DNA of 6,753 bases from Nitrososphaerota archaeon (lineage in GTDB: Archaea; Thermoproteota; Nitrososphaeria; Nitrososphaerales; JACQRY01): the NCBI GenBank assembly GCA_016206275.1, contig JACQRY010000249.1:1-6753 (forward strand), given 5' to 3'. Under the pieces are notes generated by a model. That model did not search any database. It was not told where the DNA came from and saw nothing but the letters and a program-made list of their open reading frames with translations. Shown piece by piece: positions 1 to 5,189 of the stretch. How positions within the stretch are numbered: position 1 is the first letter of the stretch; each line of letters starts with the position of its first letter. The position numbers were made by a program, and so were the translations under genes.

Positions 1-264
1 GATGTTAATGTAGTCCAGTCCGAAGGATTTGAGGTGGAGGTCTTGGATCACGGGGTTTAGGTGTATGAATATGTGGTCTGTTGCGCAGATGTTGAAGCGG
101 AATCCTGGGGCGGTTTTGATGAGTTCTTCGGTGGTGCAGGCTCCTCCGACGATGCCTCTGCGTTCAAGTACAAGGATTTTCATTCCGCTCTTCGCTAAGT
201 ATCCCGCGCAGGCGAGGCCATTATGGCCTCCACCTATAACGATGGCATCGAAGCGAGCGGACAT
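1..264 (-). CDS. FAD-dependent oxidoreductase, phytoene desaturase/PYROXD2-like (partial, N-terminus only)
   Basis: The first 88 residues are visible and the rest lies beyond the left edge. The N-terminus (residues 5-34) is a Rossmann FAD-binding fold: a beta strand FDAIVIGGG, the dinucleotide loop GGGHNG at residues 11-16, and the acidic end of strand two at E34 in LVLER, which should hold the ribose of FAD. A second GG at 40-41, followed by CTTEE and PGFRF, matches the start of the phytoene-dehydrogenase-like NAD(P)/FAD oxidoreductases, where GGGHNGL is typical of the PYROXD2/carotenoid-desaturase branch. The substrate cannot be told from this piece. The ATG at 262-264 is supported by a box A about 32 bases upstream, which implies a short or absent leader. 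The gene is divergent from the HExxH gene at 363. Family is confident; exact function is not. Confidence 0.88.
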   Translation of the reverse strand, partial: MSARFDAIVIGGGHNGLACAGYLAKSGMKILVLERRGIVGGACTTEELIKTAPGFRFNICATDHIFIHLNPVIQDLHLKSFGLDYINI

Positions 265-276
265 TGGTGTAAAGTT

Positions 277-299
277 GCGTCAGATTGACGCTATAAAAA
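277..299 (-). promoter_or_regulatory. Box A plus palindromic operator-like site for the FAD oxidoreductase gene
   Basis: Read on the minus strand, 299-292 is TTTTTATA, a good archaeal box A centred about 32 bases before the ATG at 264, so transcription would begin only a few bases ahead of the start. Immediately downstream on that strand is a perfect inverted repeat, GCGTCA-gat-TGACGC (277-291). It occupies the space between box A and the expected start site, where a bound archaeal repressor would block RNA polymerase. The same AT tract could also serve the plus-strand gene at 363 with a leader of about 40 bases. The sequence features are seen directly; the operator role is inferred. Confidence 0.5.
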
Positions 300-362
300 T
301 GGTTTGGATAACATTCAGTCTTGAATCTTCTCGCGTTACCTGTATGTTTATTTGGCCAATAG

Positions 363-896
363 ATGGAGATCGACCCGTTGAAGCTACTGAAAGGACAGCT
401 CGTAGATGGTTTCAGAGCCAACAGAAAGCTGGCTCCAAACGTCTACTCGCTTAAACAGGTCTTTGAGGGCTTGGAGAAGTCTCCTGCGGTAGCAGGTATC
501 TTTGGGGTGGAAGCGGTGTCTTCGGGGGTGTTGGAGAAGGTGGTGGTGGAGGTTGGTCGGGATAAGCCTCGGTACATGAGGGTGAGTGATGAGGATGGGA
601 GGATTATTGTGGGGAGGCCTCATCTTTTGACTGGGGATGATGTTACCTTGTATTTGGATGCGGTGCATGAGCTGACTCATGTGAAGCAGTTCTGGGAGGG
701 AAAGGAACTGTTTGATGATCGCTATGAGTATGTTGATAGGCCTACTGAGATTGAGGCTTTTAGGAACGCTACGCGAGAGGCTGTGAGACTGGGATTAGGC
801 GAAGCCAGAATCCGTGATTATTTGAAGACTGATTGGATGACCATAGATGATCTGGAGCGATTAATCAAGAACATTAGTATCGCCTTCTCCGGATAG
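363..896 (+). CDS. HExxH protein, probable small zinc metallopeptidase
   Basis: This 177-residue protein has no signal peptide or membrane segment and is probably cytoplasmic. Residues 102-106 are HELTH inside the helix DAVHELTHVKQFWEG, the classic HExxH zinc-binding and catalytic motif. About 25 residues on, RPTEIEAFR (126-134) supplies glutamates E129 or E131 that could be the third zinc ligand, as in gluzincin-type peptidases where a second helix carries a Glu. The first 90 residues are a mixed helix/strand region I do not recognise. The C-terminus (145-177) is helical and resembles no known domain to me. No box A sits at the ideal distance from the ATG at 363. The AT stretch at 346-353 would fit an in-frame TTG at 378 instead, so the start is uncertain by five codons. 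It is divergent from the FAD oxidoreductase. Activity and substrate are inferred from the motif only. Confidence 0.75.
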   Translation: MEIDPLKLLKGQLVDGFRANRKLAPNVYSLKQVFEGLEKSPAVAGIFGVEAVSSGVLEKVVVEVGRDKPRYMRVSDEDGRIIVGRPHLLTGDDVTLYLDAVHELTHVKQFWEGKELFDDRYEYVDRPTEIEAFRNATREAVRLGLGEARIRDYLKTDWMTIDDLERLIKNISIAFSG

Positions 897-930
897 CACA
901 CTTGTTGCGTTATTCCTATTTCTGAGCGTT

Positions 931-971
931 TCTAACCACGGTTAGACTTGTCCGAACAAATATGTCCAAAC
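931..971. promoter_or_regulatory. Inverted repeat and paired direct repeats upstream of the isochorismatase-family gene
   Basis: The 140-base gap between 896 and 1037 contains a 16-base inverted repeat with seven perfect base pairs per arm, TCTAACC-ac-GGTTAGA (931-946). It is followed by two near-identical nonamers, TGTCCGAAC (949-957) and TGTCCAAAC (963-971), spaced 14 bases start to start. An AT-rich CATTATAG (about 976-982) could be a weak box A, giving a leader of roughly 30 bases before the ATG at 1037. The repeats therefore lie where activator or repressor sites would be expected. The inverted repeat could instead form a terminator hairpin for the gene ending at 896, although no T-run follows it. 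Confidence 0.4.
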
Positions 972-1036
972 GCGCATTATAGTCTGAACTGCCATAAGGA
1001 AAAAGGATAATACATCATGTACAGTAAGTCAAAGAC

Positions 1037-1666
1037 ATGAAATTTGAAGAGAAACTCAACATACACAGATATGAAATCGGAAAAGACGACGGCATAGCAA
1101 TAGTAGTCATAGACATGCAGAACGACTTCGTCCACCAGAAAGGCGCCTTTGCAGCAACGGGGGCTCCCACGTTTGCAGGACCGATCATCCCCAACATCAA
1201 GCGTCTTCTGGAAACGGCTAGAAGCCTGCGTATTCCCATAGTATATACACGCCAAGTTTCAAGACCAGACCTCTTCGACGCTGTCCAAACACGCTCCATA
1301 CAGTCCAAGGCATGTGTGCAAGGAACATGGGGCGTGGAAATTGCGGATGATCTTAAGCCCACCCAACAAGACTTCCTCATCGACGCTCCACGAAGGAACA
1401 GGTTCTACGACTCTAGACTCGAGCTTATACTCAGGAAGCTTAAAGTTACAACACTGATCTTCACTGGTTTCGCTTCGGATGGCTGCGTGGAATCTACTGC
1501 CAGAGACGCTGAAGTTAGGGACTATAAAATAATCGTCCTCAGCGATTGTACAGCAAGCACGGATCCATTAAGGCATGAAGCGGCACTCATATCTATGACT
1601 CGCGTGGCGATGATTACAACACTTGACAGGATTTTGGAGGCCATAAGCGTAAAAGCAGTAGCTTAA
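1037..1666 (+). CDS. Isochorismatase-family cysteine hydrolase
   Basis: The 209-residue protein is a full-length single-domain member of the isochorismatase/nicotinamidase-like alpha-beta hydrolases, which cleave amide or ester-like bonds through a Cys-Asp-Lys triad. Visible family marks are VVIDMQNDF (23-31, catalytic D26), the strand IPIVYTRQ (66-73), and the nucleophile loop GFASDGCVESTARDA (144-158) with C150. The segment APRRNRFYDSRLE (117-129) lines up with the usual K-x-R-x-x-x-F-x-x-T, but alanine A117 occupies the lysine position; R119 or R120 might substitute. The fold is clear but the substrate is not, and RutB-like or N-carbamoyl amidohydrolase-like activities are possible. The ATG at 1037 overlaps the TGA of an eight-codon upstream frame starting at 1017. 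Codons favour A/C endings, unlike the G/T-rich neighbours. The histidine phosphatase begins 49 bases downstream. Confidence 0.88.
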   Translation: MKFEEKLNIHRYEIGKDDGIAIVVIDMQNDFVHQKGAFAATGAPTFAGPIIPNIKRLLETARSLRIPIVYTRQVSRPDLFDAVQTRSIQSKACVQGTWGVEIADDLKPTQQDFLIDAPRRNRFYDSRLELILRKLKVTTLIFTGFASDGCVESTARDAEVRDYKIIVLSDCTASTDPLRHEAALISMTRVAMITTLDRILEAISVKAVA

Positions 1667-1704
1667 GCTAGCTGTCTTACCCGGAAAAATAGTTTAGGGT
1701 TAAC

Positions 1705-1709
1705 GGGAG
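1705..1709 (+). promoter_or_regulatory. Shine-Dalgarno site fixing a TTG start
   Basis: A GGGAG motif ends six bases before TTG at 1716-1718. No ATG or GTG gives a full N-terminal strand before the RHG motif, so this site supports translation from TTG. Confidence 0.6.
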
Positions 1710-1715
1710 TCGGTT

Positions 1716-2330
1716 TTGACAAAGATTTTCTTTGTTCGTCACGGTGAATCAGAGGGCAATGCGAAAGGGGTTCTTACGGGGAGGACGATGCCTGCTCCCT
1801 TGACTGAGAAAGGGAGGGTGCAGATATCTGAATTGGGCCGGGATTTGAAGGGGCTGCCTTTTGAAGCCATTTATTCGAGTCCTATTGAGAGGGCGGTTCA
1901 GACAGCTGAGATTTTGTCTGATAGTCTTGGCGTGAAGTTTACTGTGGATGAACGTTTCACGGAGACTGATTTTGGTAGCCTTGTCGGGAGGAATGTGCAT
2001 CAGGTGTACGGGGAGGATGCGGATTGGTATAGGGAGTTCTACTCTGATTCTTATGTGAAGTATGGTGTGGAGAAGTTTTCGGCAATAATGAAGCGAGTCA
2101 GGGAAGGAGCTGATGCGGTGTCGGCTAGTCACCCGGCTGGGAACGCGATTGTGGTTTCTCATTATCATCCCGTGAAGGGAGCTGTTTCTGTGGCTTTGGG
2201 GCTTGATCCGCAGATTATGAAGGGCCTTCGGATTGGGAACGGCTCAGTTTCGGTGGTAAGCTTCGAGAATGGGGACGCTAGGCTACTGGCTTTTAATGTG
2301 ATGAAGATCAGCCGGTACTTCACTTTTTAG
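1716..2330 (+). CDS. Histidine phosphatase (phosphoglycerate mutase-like) family protein
   Basis: The 204-residue protein is a complete member of the histidine phosphatase superfamily, whose members transfer a phosphate through a phospho-histidine. The signature FFVRHGESEGN spans 5-15, with R8, the nucleophile H9 and E11. Other marks are GRT at 22-24, SSPIERAVQTAEIL at 54-67 with phosphate-binding R59, the acid segment ETDFG at 83-87 (E83 as likely proton donor), and VVSHYHPVK at 146-154 with second catalytic H149. IGNGSVSVV (173-181) is the usual closing strand. The sequence fits broad-specificity phosphatases (CobC/GpmB-like) better than a true glycolytic mutase, but the substrate is unknown. 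The start is TTG, backed by GGGAG six bases upstream. It follows the isochorismatase-family gene by 49 bases and could be co-transcribed, though its G/T-rich codon choice differs sharply. Confidence 0.92.
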   Translation: MTKIFFVRHGESEGNAKGVLTGRTMPAPLTEKGRVQISELGRDLKGLPFEAIYSSPIERAVQTAEILSDSLGVKFTVDERFTETDFGSLVGRNVHQVYGEDADWYREFYSDSYVKYGVEKFSAIMKRVREGADAVSASHPAGNAIVVSHYHPVKGAVSVALGLDPQIMKGLRIGNGSVSVVSFENGDARLLAFNVMKISRYFTF

Positions 2331-2420
2331 GAAACTGGTTCTGTCAGGTTCACCGGGACCTTGAATATGTAGTATCATCCTTCTTGTCTAGGAGACTGGG
2401 TATGAAGCTGCTTCCCTATG

Positions 2421-2427
2421 CTTATAT
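2421..2427 (+). promoter_or_regulatory. Candidate box A for the small membrane protein gene
   Basis: CTTATAT (2421-2427) is a plausible archaeal box A. Its centre lies about 27 bases before the ATG at 2452, an internal methionine of the ORF that begins at 2431. This would suit a leaderless transcript starting at the second methionine, making the protein seven residues shorter. Confidence 0.4.
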
Positions 2428-2430
2428 GAG

Positions 2431-2718
2431 ATGCGTGTTATTAGGGCGGGTATGGCTGGTGAAGGAGGCTTTCACGCGAGGAAACCTGAGGGGATGGGTT
2501 GGAGAATCGCTCTGTCTATCGTCAGCTTCTTTGGTTCCATAATAGCTGTGATTCTCTGGTTATTCTTCTATGCGGGGAGTTTCAATGTGTATCAGAATAT
2601 TGCCATCATTGTCGTGATCTTCCTAGTTTTCTTGGCTGTAATGGGGGCCACTTGGGCTTCTTGGGGTATGAAGCACGGAGACTGGTGGGTTGAGAAAGCC
2701 GATTCTAGACAAGATTAA
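2431..2718 (+). CDS. Small conserved-type membrane protein with two transmembrane helices
   Basis: The protein has up to 95 residues. After a short polar N-terminus (RKPEGMGW around 17-24) come two hydrophobic helices, about residues 25-47 (ALSIVSFFGSIIAVILWLFF) and 56-78 (NIAIIVVIFLVFLAVMGATW). A short loop with Y52/N53 separates them, and the tail KHGDWWVEKADSRQD is charged. The W-L-F-F-Y-A near the end of helix one and WASWGMKHGDWW after helix two look like a recognisable uncharacterised archaeal two-helix family, but I cannot name it with certainty. Both termini probably face the same side. Start sites at 2431, 2452 and 2494 are possible; box A position favours 2452, and the whole ORF is given here. 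The 100 bases upstream (2331-2430) hold no other gene I can support. Confidence 0.7.
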   Translation: MRVIRAGMAGEGGFHARKPEGMGWRIALSIVSFFGSIIAVILWLFFYAGSFNVYQNIAIIVVIFLVFLAVMGATWASWGMKHGDWWVEKADSRQD

Positions 2719-2795
2719 AGCATAATTGTTCTGTAAATGGTGTGTCCCGAAGAGTTTTTCAATGACTGCGGCACTCAGTATTCTGGGGATGTTGT

Positions 2796-2966
2796 GTGAA
2801 GGAGAATTCCAAGATCGAATTCAAGCTGGTTTTCTCTCCTAAGGCGAGCTGGGTGGATGCTATTTACTTGGGTAACCTTCTTACCGAGATGATTGCTTCT
2901 TGGAAGGAGAAGAGTCAATCCTTCGATTTTGAGGTTACTCTGGTTTCGAAGCCTGAGAGTCAGTAG
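2796..2966 (+). CDS. Small hypothetical protein (56 aa, GTG start), beta-alpha-beta layout
   Basis: An open frame runs from GTG at 2796 to TAG at 2964-2966. It is easily missed because it has no upstream ATG. A GGGGAT motif (2785-2790) sits five bases before the GTG and is a reasonable ribosome site. The predicted protein starts MKENSKIEFKLVFSPK. It reads as strand IEFKLVF (7-13), an amphipathic helix WVDAIYLGNLLTEMIASWKEK (19-39), and strand FDFEVTLVS (43-51), with charged and hydrophobic residues alternating as in a folded domain. Codon choice (CTG, GTT, TCT, AAG, GAG) matches the G/T-rich genes beside it. I do not recognise the family. It lies 77 bases after the membrane-protein gene on the same strand and converges with the winged-helix gene at 3004-3276. 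It is likely real on composition and pattern, but without homology evidence. Confidence 0.55.
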   Translation: MKENSKIEFKLVFSPKASWVDAIYLGNLLTEMIASWKEKSQSFDFEVTLVSKPESQ

Positions 2967-3003
2967 GAGTTATCATGTGTACTGAGTTCACCATGACTGA
3001 TGA

Positions 3004-3276
3004 CTATTGAGGTGCACGACTCAGCAATTCCATTATCTCCTTGGATCTCGCTGGATTGAGCGATATAGTGTCTCCCCTTTTATGAACTATCAAATAACCT
3101 TCGTTTACAAGTTTCTTGATCGTTTGCCTTACCCTCTTACCGTTCCTGCGCACCTTCTTGCCTATCCAGTTGCCCATAGTGTCGATTGGATAGTCGTGTG
3201 CTCCCCATCTTCCTTTCTTGAGGATGAAAGTTACGATTGCGAGCTTTAGATCCTCGTCAGTCAGGTCAGAGGACAT
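3004..3276 (-). CDS. Winged-helix DNA-binding protein (90 aa)
   Basis: This basic protein of 90 residues is almost entirely one winged helix-turn-helix domain. A first helix LTDEDLKLAIVTFILKKG (5-22) is followed by MGNWIGKK (34-41), then the likely recognition helix KRVRQTIKKLVNEG (47-60), and a wing YLIVHKRGDTISLNP (61-75) made of two short strands with a turn at RGD. A short C-terminal helix (77-87) may aid dimer formation. No ligand or metal site is evident, so it may be a simple DNA-binding switch. It starts at ATG 3274-3276 and is transcribed away from the second winged-helix gene at 3350. The 73 bases between them hold half-sites that could bind either protein. Its role as a transcription regulator is inferred from the fold. 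Confidence 0.72.
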   Translation of the reverse strand: MSSDLTDEDLKLAIVTFILKKGRWGAHDYPIDTMGNWIGKKVRRNGKRVRQTIKKLVNEGYLIVHKRGDTISLNPARSKEIMELLSRAPQ

Positions 3277-3280
3277 TAGT

Positions 3281-3320
3281 ACACTTTTAACACTTTGAAA
3301 GTGAAAACATAAATACTTAT
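3281..3320. promoter_or_regulatory. Shared divergent promoter with three CACTTT half-sites
   Basis: Between the two winged-helix genes lie CACTTT at 3282-3287, CACTTT at 3291-3296 and its complement AAAGTG at 3298-3303. The first two sit in a tandem 9-base repeat, ACACTTT(T/G)A. The last two form a perfect palindrome, CACTTTgAAAGTG. Beside them the AT-rich ACATAAATACTTA (about 3308-3320) reads as a box A in both directions. It is about 27 bases before the expected start site of the plus gene (TTG at 3350) and roughly 35 bases before the ATG at 3276 on the other strand. Binding of a dimer plus an extra half-site here could control both genes. The repeats are seen; their use as an operator is inferred. 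Confidence 0.55.
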
Positions 3321-3349
3321 CCTATGCAATTTTCTCTTGGGTGTGACGA

Positions 3350-3709
3350 TTGAAAGAAGTCTCCCTATATGGTAAGATGAGTGATTCGATACTGCTCAAA
3401 GCCTTTGGCTACTCTCCGAAACTAAGGATCATAGACATCTTCCTCACCGACCCTTTCTTTGACTTCAGTAGGGAGGAGTTAGCCAGGGAATTAGGAATGA
3501 GCAAGCAGACCCTATACAAGAACTTCAAGGATCTGGCGGATTTGGGGGTGGTGCAATACTCAAGGAAGATCGGAAGAGCGGTGATGTACAAGCTTAACAG
3601 GCAGCATCCATTAGTGAAGAAGCTGGATGAGATGACAAACGAGATGTCTCTCCAGCTAGCAGAGAAAGAGATAGAGAAACAGACGCCGAAGCTCACTGTT
3701 GAAGCATAG
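3350..3709 (+). CDS. Winged-helix transcriptional regulator (119 aa)
   Basis: The domain spans about residues 17-92. LRIIDIFLTDPFFDFSREELARELG contains the first two helices, MSKQTLYKNFKDLADLG (50-66) is the turn and recognition helix, and VVQYSRKIGRAVMYKLNRQHP (67-87) is the beta wing. The tail PLVKKLDEMTNEMSLQLAEKEIEKQ (87-111) is a long charged helix that probably dimerises as a coiled coil. This layout resembles archaeal MarR/ArsR-like wHTH regulators, with no cysteine or histidine metal site visible. Translation probably starts at TTG 3350, preceded by GGGTGTGA (3339-3346); an in-frame ATG at 3377 would remove nine residues. It is divergent from the 90-residue winged-helix gene and convergent with the decarboxylase genes. 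The 100 bases after its stop contain palindromes but no gene I can support. Confidence 0.82.
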   Translation: MKEVSLYGKMSDSILLKAFGYSPKLRIIDIFLTDPFFDFSREELARELGMSKQTLYKNFKDLADLGVVQYSRKIGRAVMYKLNRQHPLVKKLDEMTNEMSLQLAEKEIEKQTPKLTVEA

Positions 3710-3751
3710 ATAGATCAAGATGGAGGAGCTACTGCTCAGACCCTGTCCAGC

Positions 3752-3769
3752 ATCATATGATCATGATCA
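3752..3769. repeat. Two overlapping perfect palindromes between convergent genes
   Basis: ATCATATGAT (3752-3761) and TGATCATGATCA (3758-3769) are each perfect palindromes and share four bases. They lie in the 100-base space where the winged-helix gene and the decarboxylase beta gene converge. They could form mutually exclusive short hairpins or bind a protein. No T-run follows on either strand, so a classical terminator is unlikely. Confidence 0.4.
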
Positions 3770-3800
3770 CACTTATCCTAGCTTCAGTTGAGCGTCCTCC

Positions 3801-3812
3801 TAATCTAGATTA
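3801..3812. repeat. 12-bp perfect palindrome over the decarboxylase beta stop codon
   Basis: TAATCTAGATTA is its own reverse complement and includes the minus-strand TAA stop at 3812-3810. A hairpin or bound protein here could mark the end of the decarboxylase transcript. No downstream T-run supports this, so a role is only suggested. Confidence 0.35.
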
Positions 3813-4448
3813 ATCTTTGAAGTATTCTTTGTTGGGTGTGTAGCTGGTGCCTGTGGCTTTTATGGAGCTTAGGATGTGGACTCCTTCAGTCTTCTCGATG
3901 TGTTTGACAAACATGTATTTGTTGTATTTCCCGTAGGTCATGATTATGGGCACCTTCTTGGTGCCTTTCTCAACCTTGGCGGTTATGAAGTGGGGTCCGT
4001 CGGTGGTTAAGGCGGTTTTGGCGGCGTCTTCGAATTCGTCTGCGCTGGACGCGGTTTTTGCTTTGGGGATGCCGCAGGCTTTGGCGATGCCTGTTAGGTC
4101 GGTTCCGTTTGCGGTGGGTGTGGGGAGGGCTCCGTTGCTCTCGTAGCACTGGTTGTCGAAGACTATGACTGTGAGGTTTTTGGGTTGTGCTTGGCCTATG
4201 GTGGGGACTGCTGCCATGTCTAGGAGTATGCTTCCGTCTCCGTCGAGGGAGATGACTCTTCGGTGGGGTAGGGCCATGGCTAGGCCTAGGGCTGCCGGGG
4301 TGGGCATGCCCATGCCGAGGTATAGTAGGTTGGAGTCTTTTTGATGTAGGTAGTGCCATTCGTGGGCGGTGCCTTTGAGGTTGGTTACTACTAGCTCGTT
4401 GGTGACGTGTTTAGCTAGGCGTTCAAGCATGGTGAATCTTGTTACCAT
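3810..4448 (-). CDS. TPP-dependent decarboxylase, beta subunit (sulfopyruvate/phosphonopyruvate decarboxylase type, ComE-like)
   Basis: This is the TPP-binding half of a split 2-oxoacid decarboxylase, 212 residues. GMGMPTPAALGLAMALP (45-61) begins the domain. LDGDGSILLDMAAVPTIG (68-85) carries the GDG diphosphate/Mg motif (D71), and VIVFDNQCYESNG (94-106) supplies the metal-binding N99. GTDLTGIAKACGIPKAK (115-131) is a typical ComE/phosphonopyruvate decarboxylase segment. Relatives remove CO2 from sulfopyruvate (coenzyme M synthesis) or phosphonopyruvate (phosphonate synthesis). No neighbouring CoM or phosphonate gene lets me choose. Its tail after about residue 165 (PIIMTYGKYNKYMFVKHIEK onward) looks longer than in ordinary ComE. 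The ATG overlaps the end of the alpha gene by seven bases, which implies translational coupling and a heteromeric enzyme. Confidence 0.85.
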   Translation of the reverse strand: MVTRFTMLERLAKHVTNELVVTNLKGTAHEWHYLHQKDSNLLYLGMGMPTPAALGLAMALPHRRVISLDGDGSILLDMAAVPTIGQAQPKNLTVIVFDNQCYESNGALPTPTANGTDLTGIAKACGIPKAKTASSADEFEDAAKTALTTDGPHFITAKVEKGTKKVPIIMTYGKYNKYMFVKHIEKTEGVHILSSIKATGTSYTPNKEYFKD

Positions 4449-4942
4449 TGGCCTTCCTTCCTGAACACTACTGCTTGGAGTTCTTCTGAGACTTCTGCTG
4501 ATGTTTGGAGGAGTTGGATTGCTCTCTTGGCGTTTTCGGGGTTGTCTACGAGCTCATAGGTGATGCCCAAGCTCTTCAATGCTGGTTCGAAGGCGTGGCC
4601 GATTGCGGTCACCATCCACCATCCGTCTCCAGCGTCGCCGCGGTAGCTGATCAACATGAGGACGGGTATGCCGAAGGGCTGGTGGAACCTTGTGATGGCG
4701 TTGCTTGCCACGAAGAGGCCGGTGTTCTCCATGATCATGACTGGTTTTTTGCCGCCGAGCCATGCTCCTGCGCATAGACACATTCCTACGCTCTCATTCG
4801 GGACGGAGATACTGGTGAAACCGTGGTCCTCTTTGACCTTGGTGATGACGTCGTAGAAGAAGGAGTCGGGCATGTAGACGACGAAGTTGACGCCCGCCTC
4901 CTTCAACCCTTCTATAATGGCTTGAGCAGTCTCTTCTTTCAA
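4442..4942 (-). CDS. TPP-dependent decarboxylase, alpha subunit (sulfopyruvate/phosphonopyruvate decarboxylase type, ComD-like)
   Basis: The 166-residue protein is the pyrimidine-binding half of the enzyme. After a helix (1-17), VNFVVYMPDSFFYDVI (18-33) resembles the ComD opening. ISVPNESVGMCLCAGAWLGGK (45-65) contains E50, the conserved glutamate that should activate the cofactor. KPVMIMENTGL (66-76) and IPVLMLISYRGDAGD (92-106) are strongly ComD/phosphonopyruvate-decarboxylase-like. It needs the beta subunit to make active sites at their interface. Translation starts at TTG (4942-4940); a GGGAAGG directly abuts this codon, an odd spacing that leaves the start or the mode of initiation somewhat open. 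Its first 19 codons and promoter are duplicated at 5939-6141. Whether the substrate is sulfopyruvate or phosphonopyruvate is unresolved. Confidence 0.86.
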   Translation of the reverse strand: MKEETAQAIIEGLKEAGVNFVVYMPDSFFYDVITKVKEDHGFTSISVPNESVGMCLCAGAWLGGKKPVMIMENTGLFVASNAITRFHQPFGIPVLMLISYRGDAGDGWWMVTAIGHAFEPALKSLGITYELVDNPENAKRAIQLLQTSAEVSEELQAVVFRKEGQW

Positions 4943-5084
4943 CCTTCCCAGTCCTAGGTGAAGACTCTTTAAGAGGGTTTTAACTGTTTACGATGCTTCT
5001 AGTAACTCTCAGGGAGATTTTCCTGATGAGGCATATTACAGGATGGGCTTGACGATCGGCCCGTCTTCTGATGAGTTGCAAGAA
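4886..5084. repeat. Direct repeat copy A, about 200 bp (alpha gene 5' end plus upstream region)
   Basis: This 199-base stretch recurs at 5939-6141 in the same orientation. My by-eye alignment needs one 3-base and one 1-base gap. The left 115 bases differ at 9 positions and the right 84 at 18. The stretch 4924-4993, covering the start codon, ribosome region and promoter, has a single change. Copy A contains the first 19 codons of the alpha gene. Its right part contains ATGGGCTTGACGATCG (5043-5058), which recurs with one change in copy B. Confidence 0.9.
4965..4985 (-). promoter_or_regulatory. Promoter and operator-like palindrome of the decarboxylase operon
   Basis: On the minus strand AGTTAAAACC (4985-4976) is a candidate box A about 39 bases before the TTG start. 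It is followed by the palindrome CTCTT-A-AAGAG (4975-4965). The palindrome lies between box A and the expected start site, a usual place for a repressor site. Alternatively its TTAAA core is itself the box A of a leaderless transcript. The block is unchanged in the copy at 6018-6038, which argues that it matters. Confidence 0.5.
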
Positions 5085-5187
5085 GGTCTTCGGGGAGGGT
5101 ACTGTGAGACTTTTGGTTGACCGAAATAGGATTGCATACCCCTTATCATGCTGGCAGTGTTTTACTTGGGAGATACAGCATGAGCTA
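5085..5187. other. Intergenic stretch with no recognised gene
   Basis: This lies between repeat copy A and the promoter of the DUF5678 gene. A GTG frame of 30 codons (5104-5196) exists, but its product has no recognisable pattern and runs into the promoter. I see no RNA gene or clear repeat here. Confidence 0.4.
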
Positions 5188-5189
5188 AA

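Noticed and set aside
29..454. Long plus-strand ORF across the left edge
   Set aside because: It is antisense to the FAD oxidoreductase, crosses its promoter, and shows no domain. It is a mirror of the real minus-strand gene.
3720..3791. 23-codon ATG frame rich in Asp/His after the winged-helix gene
   Set aside because: It is short, contains the palindromes, and has no ribosome site or family resemblance.
3970..4359. Pro/Arg/His-rich minus-strand ORF inside the decarboxylase beta gene
   Set aside because: The low-complexity composition comes from reading C-rich codons out of frame. The TPP-binding frame is clearly the real one.
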